Shown here: piece after piece, positions 60,322 through 64,000 of the stretch
How the letters are laid out: each line of letters opens with the position of its first letter
Numbering within the stretch: the stretch's first letter is position 1
Assembly (NCBI GenBank): GCA_030693705.1
Contig: JAUYAB010000047.1
Location: 1-64,000, forward strand
Direction: 5' to 3'
DNA length: 64,000 nucleotides
From: Ignavibacteria bacterium
Lineage (GTDB): Bacteria; Bacteroidota; Ignavibacteria; Ignavibacteriales; Ignavibacteriaceae
Translations under genes and position numbers: made by a program
Notes under the pieces: model-generated
The model's database searches: none
The model's input: only the letters and a program-made list of their open reading frames with translations
Told to the model about the DNA's origin: nothing

Positions 60322-60750
60322 ATGAAGTATTTATCAATTATTATTTTTTCATTTCTTTTAATTACCGGTTGTGGTAAAAAAGAAGAAACAAAATTACAAG
60401 CGATTAACCCCGAAGCAGCCGCGTTTGATATGGGCGACGGCGCCTGGGAAGTAAATGCTTCCGTAATCGTAAAAGGATTTCAGCAAGATGAAGTGGATGG
60501 GTTTTTCAATTCGGAGTTAAGTTACAGCGTTGATTTGCAAAAACCTGACGGCTCTTTGGTAAAGAACAAGTTTTCAGATGTTATGACGAATAAAGAAAAA
60601 GAAAAACTTACCGATCAACAACTCAACATTCAGTTTGAACTTGATTCTACTTCTGTTAAAGGGAAATACAAACTCGTTATCAATATCAAAGACAACAACT
60701 CCGCTCAAACCGTTACTACAGAAAAACAATTTGATTTGGGAGAAGAATAA
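60322..60750 (+). CDS. Small lipoprotein of unknown function
   Basis: 142 residues. The signal sequence ends in the lipobox LITGC (Cys17), so it is a lipoprotein. The mature part (from KKEETKLQ) reads as one beta-sandwich: DGAWEVNASVIVKGF, ELSYSVDLQKPDG, KYKLVINIKDN and QFDLGEE. No family is recognised. AAAGG lies 10 bases before the ATG. It converges with the large glycosidase, whose stop is 18 bp away. Confidence 0.75.
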   Translation: MKYLSIIIFSFLLITGCGKKEETKLQAINPEAAAFDMGDGAWEVNASVIVKGFQQDEVDGFFNSELSYSVDLQKPDGSLVKNKFSDVMTNKEKEKLTDQQLNIQFELDSTSVKGKYKLVINIKDNNSAQTVTTEKQFDLGEE

Positions 60751-60768
60751 AAACAATCTTCAACAAAT

Positions 60769-63700
60769 TTATTCAATTTTTAATTTCTTCAAAACTTCCA
60801 ATACCGCAGAGGTTTTTGTAACTGATGCGGGAATGAGAATAACCTCTCCACCCGTTTCTGTATTAACGATCCGCGCCATACATGGATACCGTTCGCCGTT
60901 ATCTGGAATCAATAAATTTCTTTTTGTAGTTGTAAACGCCAGCGGCTGAAATAGCAACGGCTTACTGATCGCAAAATCGGTAAATGCTTCTTGCACATTT
61001 TCATTAAGTGATGATATTCCGGAAAGCGGTCCGGCAAAATCAATTCCGCTACCATTTATTTTGAATCCAAATGCGCCGCGGGATGTTTCCCATGAGTTGA
61101 AAAAATCACCTCCTGGTCCCCAGGAAACAACACCGGACCGCTGTGGGGCGGCAAGAGTTTTTCCAGTTCGTGCCTCCACGTGAACCCACGAATACAAATT
61201 AGTTCCGATTCCTATTTTTGTAGAGTCAATATACAATCCGCCGCCGCCGCCGCCATCAAACACTTGAACTGCAATAACATTGTCGCCGCCAAATTTCAGT
61301 GCAGCATAAGCGGAATCACCTGGTTTCAGTTGATACCGGCGGAATTTCTGCCAGCCATCTTCCGAACTGACAAACGCGCCATTCACGTAAGTCCAATCAC
61401 GGTCGTCAATTTCTCCCAGATCAAGTAAAATTGTTTCCCCTTTTTCTTCTTTTGTAAGTTGAAAATGAATTCTGTACCAGCCCCATCCGTCGTACGCTTC
61501 TTTTAAATGATTTTCCCACAAGTCCGGAACTTTTATTGATTCCCAATCTTCATCCGCATATTCCGGTTTGAACCAACCGTTGACAAAGCCTGTTTCTTTT
61601 TCATGTGTTATATCTATTCCATCCCGGTTAGTTTTAAATTTCCATTCATTCATCGGGCGGTATAGAGTAGTTGAGCGATATTCATACCAATCAACTACGC
61701 CGGCTTTCTCTCCCATTCTTCCGCGGTCATGCATAGTTGCGCCGTAAAATACAATCGTATTTCCACGATCAAGAAATTTTGTTAATGCCGGTTTAATTTC
61801 TTCTCCAGTAGGAGTTTTCATCGGAAGAGCGTTACCGGGAATTATCAGTGCAGAAATATTTGTAGTATCGAGATGAAGAAGTTCGTTTATTGAAATACGT
61901 CTCTGATGTAGTTCTTCCGGCAAAATTTTAGAGAAAGAACTGTCAAACAATACTGCTGCATTTCTATTTTTCAACTCAGGAAATTCAACCGGTATTATTT
62001 CCGGAAGTGCGGCAATATTTAGAAAAGTCTGCGAAGAAATATCTGTCCGCATTGCCCCTTCAACGGTAACATCTCTTTTCGCTTCAACAATCTTTATACG
62101 CGGATCGGTTATACGAATATGAAGTTTTCCGTTTTTTTGCGTAAGAATAATTTCTCCTTCGGGAAGCGGAATAGTTGCATTCCAATCCTTCCATTCCTTT
62201 GGAACATTTGGCGATACACGAATGCGGGCGCAGCCAGACTCAATAATATCAACGCCAAGCAGACCTTCAATAATTGCAACTTGATATGAACCGGCGGCGG
62301 TTAAAAATGCAAAACCTCCTTCGGTTACACCATCAATAGAAGTTAATTCTTCCATCAATCCCGGGTAGTGTTCATCTTCTAAAGTTTTTGAACAGCATTC
62401 AAGTAAATGAATTCCTCCTTCAATATCTCCGTTGCGCAAACGAGCGCGCGCTTCAACGGCATTCCACCAGGGCCACATTTTATAATTGTGATCAACAGTA
62501 AGATTAACGTGCGTCATCGGCGGGAAAATAGTTGTTGACCCGGCAGTGCGCCAATTGTTTTTTTTGATTGACTGAAGTATTTTTTTTACGCGCTCCTTTG
62601 GCGCAACGTTACAGAGAATTGCAAGCACATTTCCTTCTGAAGAAGAACGTTCATCGCGTTTGCCCCAAAGAGAAAGATTATCATACTCGCCGGTGTTTTC
62701 GTTCCACAATATATTATTAATTCCTAAATTGAATCTGTCTCTCACAGTTTGCAATTGTCCGGCAGTTTTAGTATCACCAAGTATCTCTTCAATTTTAGAA
62801 AATGTATTTAAAAGATCAGCAAAGAGAACATTGGAGTATAAAATACGCGCACCATCCGGGAAAAGGAGAAATCGTGAGTGGTCCATCCATTCCGTATCAT
62901 CAATCAAAAGCCCCTGGTTGTTGTAGTCCCGGTCAATCCACGCATTAACCCAGGGCAATAATGTTTTTGCCGCGCCGGTTAAAAATTCTTTGTCACCGGT
63001 AAGAAGATAGTATTTCCAAATTGCATGAGTCAACCACGCTGTTCCTTCGGCAGAACCGCCCTGGGAAGGGTCTTCGGTCACCTTCAATCCACGCGGATTG
63101 TGTGTTGCGTAGCGGCGAAGATCATATTCAAGCGTGGTGCGTGCGCGTGAAAATTGTCCGCTTGCCATAGCGCCGGGAACAAGCCCGGTGCCAAGATCGC
63201 GTGACCAGACATCACGCCACCGGAAAATTTCGCACACATGCAAACGACCGTCAAATCCAAGATCAAGTAAATAGCGGTTGAAAGGAACGGCACGGTTTAC
63301 AAGCGATGAAGGAGTTTGCAGTTGAAATCCCTTTTGATATTGCGCTTCCCATTCTTTTCTAAAACTATCGAACGTTCCTTTTGGCGCTGTTTTTCCGGTG
63401 AAGAAAATTATTTCTCCAACTCCATTTTTCATTTTAACAGAAACTCTTCCTGAAGGTGAAAGTGTAGGCGAACCATGTTGCTCAATTTCAAATTCGGTTT
63501 TTTTCTTTTTCCCTTTTATGCGCACAGCAACAACGTAAGCGTTTTCTTCCGTTGCGCCGTGAAGAATTTCCACTTTCAATTCAGCAACAGTAAACGTGTA
63601 AAGAACTCCACCCGGGAAAAAGGTGGACTGAGCATCAGTTGATTTTAGTTCGTACGTTTTACCATCAACAATAAGATGAAAGACGCCATCGGCAATACCG

Positions 63701-63870
63701 CCGGTATGAAACTCGTATCCTGTCGGGCGAACCTTTACAACGCTTCGTCCGTTGCCCACAAGTCCTTCGGGAGTTTTACCGGTGTATTCAATCGTTGTGC
63801 TTTTCTGCGCCGATACGAACTGGGTGATAATGAGTGTAAGAAAAAGATGAAACATGATCAATGACTTCAT
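60769..63870 (-). CDS. Large secreted six-hairpin glycosidase with accessory domains
   Basis: 1,033 residues with a signal peptide (ending VSAQ, ~21). An N-terminal beta domain (~30-185) precedes an (alpha/alpha)6 barrel (~190-600) with FRWRDVWSRDLGTGLVPGAM, DDTEWMDHSRF and HNYKMWPWWNAVEARAR, as in glycogen-debranching and GH63/GH78-like enzymes. A Rossmann-like segment (~640-735, SALIIPGNALPM) and a galactose-binding-type jelly roll (~750-890, GWGWYRIHFQL, DRDWTYVNGAFV) follow. Substrate unknown; such chimeras usually remove sugar side chains. The ribosome-binding site is CGAGG. Confidence 0.82.
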   Translation of the reverse strand: MKSLIMFHLFLTLIITQFVSAQKSTTIEYTGKTPEGLVGNGRSVVKVRPTGYEFHTGGIADGVFHLIVDGKTYELKSTDAQSTFFPGGVLYTFTVAELKVEILHGATEENAYVVAVRIKGKKKKTEFEIEQHGSPTLSPSGRVSVKMKNGVGEIIFFTGKTAPKGTFDSFRKEWEAQYQKGFQLQTPSSLVNRAVPFNRYLLDLGFDGRLHVCEIFRWRDVWSRDLGTGLVPGAMASGQFSRARTTLEYDLRRYATHNPRGLKVTEDPSQGGSAEGTAWLTHAIWKYYLLTGDKEFLTGAAKTLLPWVNAWIDRDYNNQGLLIDDTEWMDHSRFLLFPDGARILYSNVLFADLLNTFSKIEEILGDTKTAGQLQTVRDRFNLGINNILWNENTGEYDNLSLWGKRDERSSSEGNVLAILCNVAPKERVKKILQSIKKNNWRTAGSTTIFPPMTHVNLTVDHNYKMWPWWNAVEARARLRNGDIEGGIHLLECCSKTLEDEHYPGLMEELTSIDGVTEGGFAFLTAAGSYQVAIIEGLLGVDIIESGCARIRVSPNVPKEWKDWNATIPLPEGEIILTQKNGKLHIRITDPRIKIVEAKRDVTVEGAMRTDISSQTFLNIAALPEIIPVEFPELKNRNAAVLFDSSFSKILPEELHQRRISINELLHLDTTNISALIIPGNALPMKTPTGEEIKPALTKFLDRGNTIVFYGATMHDRGRMGEKAGVVDWYEYRSTTLYRPMNEWKFKTNRDGIDITHEKETGFVNGWFKPEYADEDWESIKVPDLWENHLKEAYDGWGWYRIHFQLTKEEKGETILLDLGEIDDRDWTYVNGAFVSSEDGWQKFRRYQLKPGDSAYAALKFGGDNVIAVQVFDGGGGGGLYIDSTKIGIGTNLYSWVHVEARTGKTLAAPQRSGVVSWGPGGDFFNSWETSRGAFGFKINGSGIDFAGPLSGISSLNENVQEAFTDFAISKPLLFQPLAFTTTKRNLLIPDNGERYPCMARIVNTETGGEVILIPASVTKTSAVLEVLKKLKIE

Positions 63871-63936
63871 TGTGTTTGCCTCGCTAAGGGAATATTTGAG
63901 GAAAGTATTCTATTTAACATTTTTTTAATTCACTAA

Positions 63937-63990
63937 CCTGGCTGAGCCAGGGTCAAAAAGGAATAATGAATATCGATCCGCCGCGGCGGA
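63937..63990. repeat. Two mini-hairpins at the right window edge
   Basis: CCTGGC-TGA-GCCAGG (63937-63951; 6-bp stem and 3-base loop) and the perfect palindrome TCCGCCGCGGCGGA (63977-63990). They are in the same 15-base style as the inserts in the tRNA half-copies. The rest of 63871-64000 is the upstream region of the minus-strand glycosidase. Confidence 0.6.
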
Positions 63991-64000
63991 AGGAATGCGG

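Overview
The window looks like a chromosome segment from a member of the Ignavibacteria or a close relative in the FCB group. This is inferred from four proteins with a type IX-style C-terminal sorting domain (YPNPFNPST or close variants), an AT-rich Bacteroidetes/Chlorobi-like gene style, LPS core genes, and a bacterial geranylgeranylglyceryl-phosphate-synthase-type enzyme. No rRNA, CRISPR array, prophage or recognisable transposase is visible. One tRNA gene is present (tRNA-Ser, anticodon TGA).

Layout. 1-6.6 kb: the 3' part of a giant secreted repeat protein and a TPR lipoprotein. 6.6-12.2 kb: a minus-strand glycan-degradation block (GH5, trehalase-like six-hairpin glycosidase, GH3-PA14). 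12.2-17.1 kb: an accessory island with two DUF4143 AAA ATPases, each preceded by a palindrome near its start codon, and an odd secreted protein with an internal sorting domain. Its right part is bounded by two copies of the same ~73-bp promoter-like sequence. 17.2-24.0 kb: the iron-sulfur operon sufB-C-D-S-U-T, then a bacilliredoxin and an Rrf2 regulator with three cysteines. 24.2-31.1 kb: an arsenic operon (arsR, arsM, arsC, small redox proteins, ACR3, an ArsP-like permease, a CDF exporter, CcdA) interrupted by a four-helix-bundle gene inside inverted repeats. 31.1-36.1 kb: a membrane sulfatase and a secreted protein. 36.2-48.7 kb: housekeeping genes (alaS, AMP nucleosidase, YitT, SMR transporter, tex, ferredoxin, ybaK, nitrilase, epimerase, asparaginase, DinB) with a second four-helix-bundle cassette. 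48.7-55.4 kb: envelope genes (KDO transferase, heptosyltransferase-like GT9, GmhA, GGGPS), GH16, a cytidylate-kinase-like gene, and the tRNA gene with two broken tRNA half-copies. 55.5-60.8 kb: DUF1015, a TPR histidine kinase, serC and a lipoprotein. 60.8-63.9 kb: a large six-hairpin glycosidase.

The clearest unexplained signals are small elements. (1) Two four-helix-bundle (S23/IVP family) genes each sit between terminal inverted repeats that abut or overlap the neighbouring genes. A gene-less repeat end supplies the ribosome-binding region and start codon of sufC. (2) Two tandem 5'-half copies of tRNA-Ser each carry the same 30-base double hairpin in the D-loop and stop after the anticodon loop. 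(3) Palindromes overlap or closely precede the starts of both DUF4143 ATPases. (4) The suf promoter region is duplicated on the far side of an ATPase plus secreted-protein unit. Several intergenic hairpin families (REP-like elements) are also present.

All function calls come from reading motifs and family resemblance; no database search was run.
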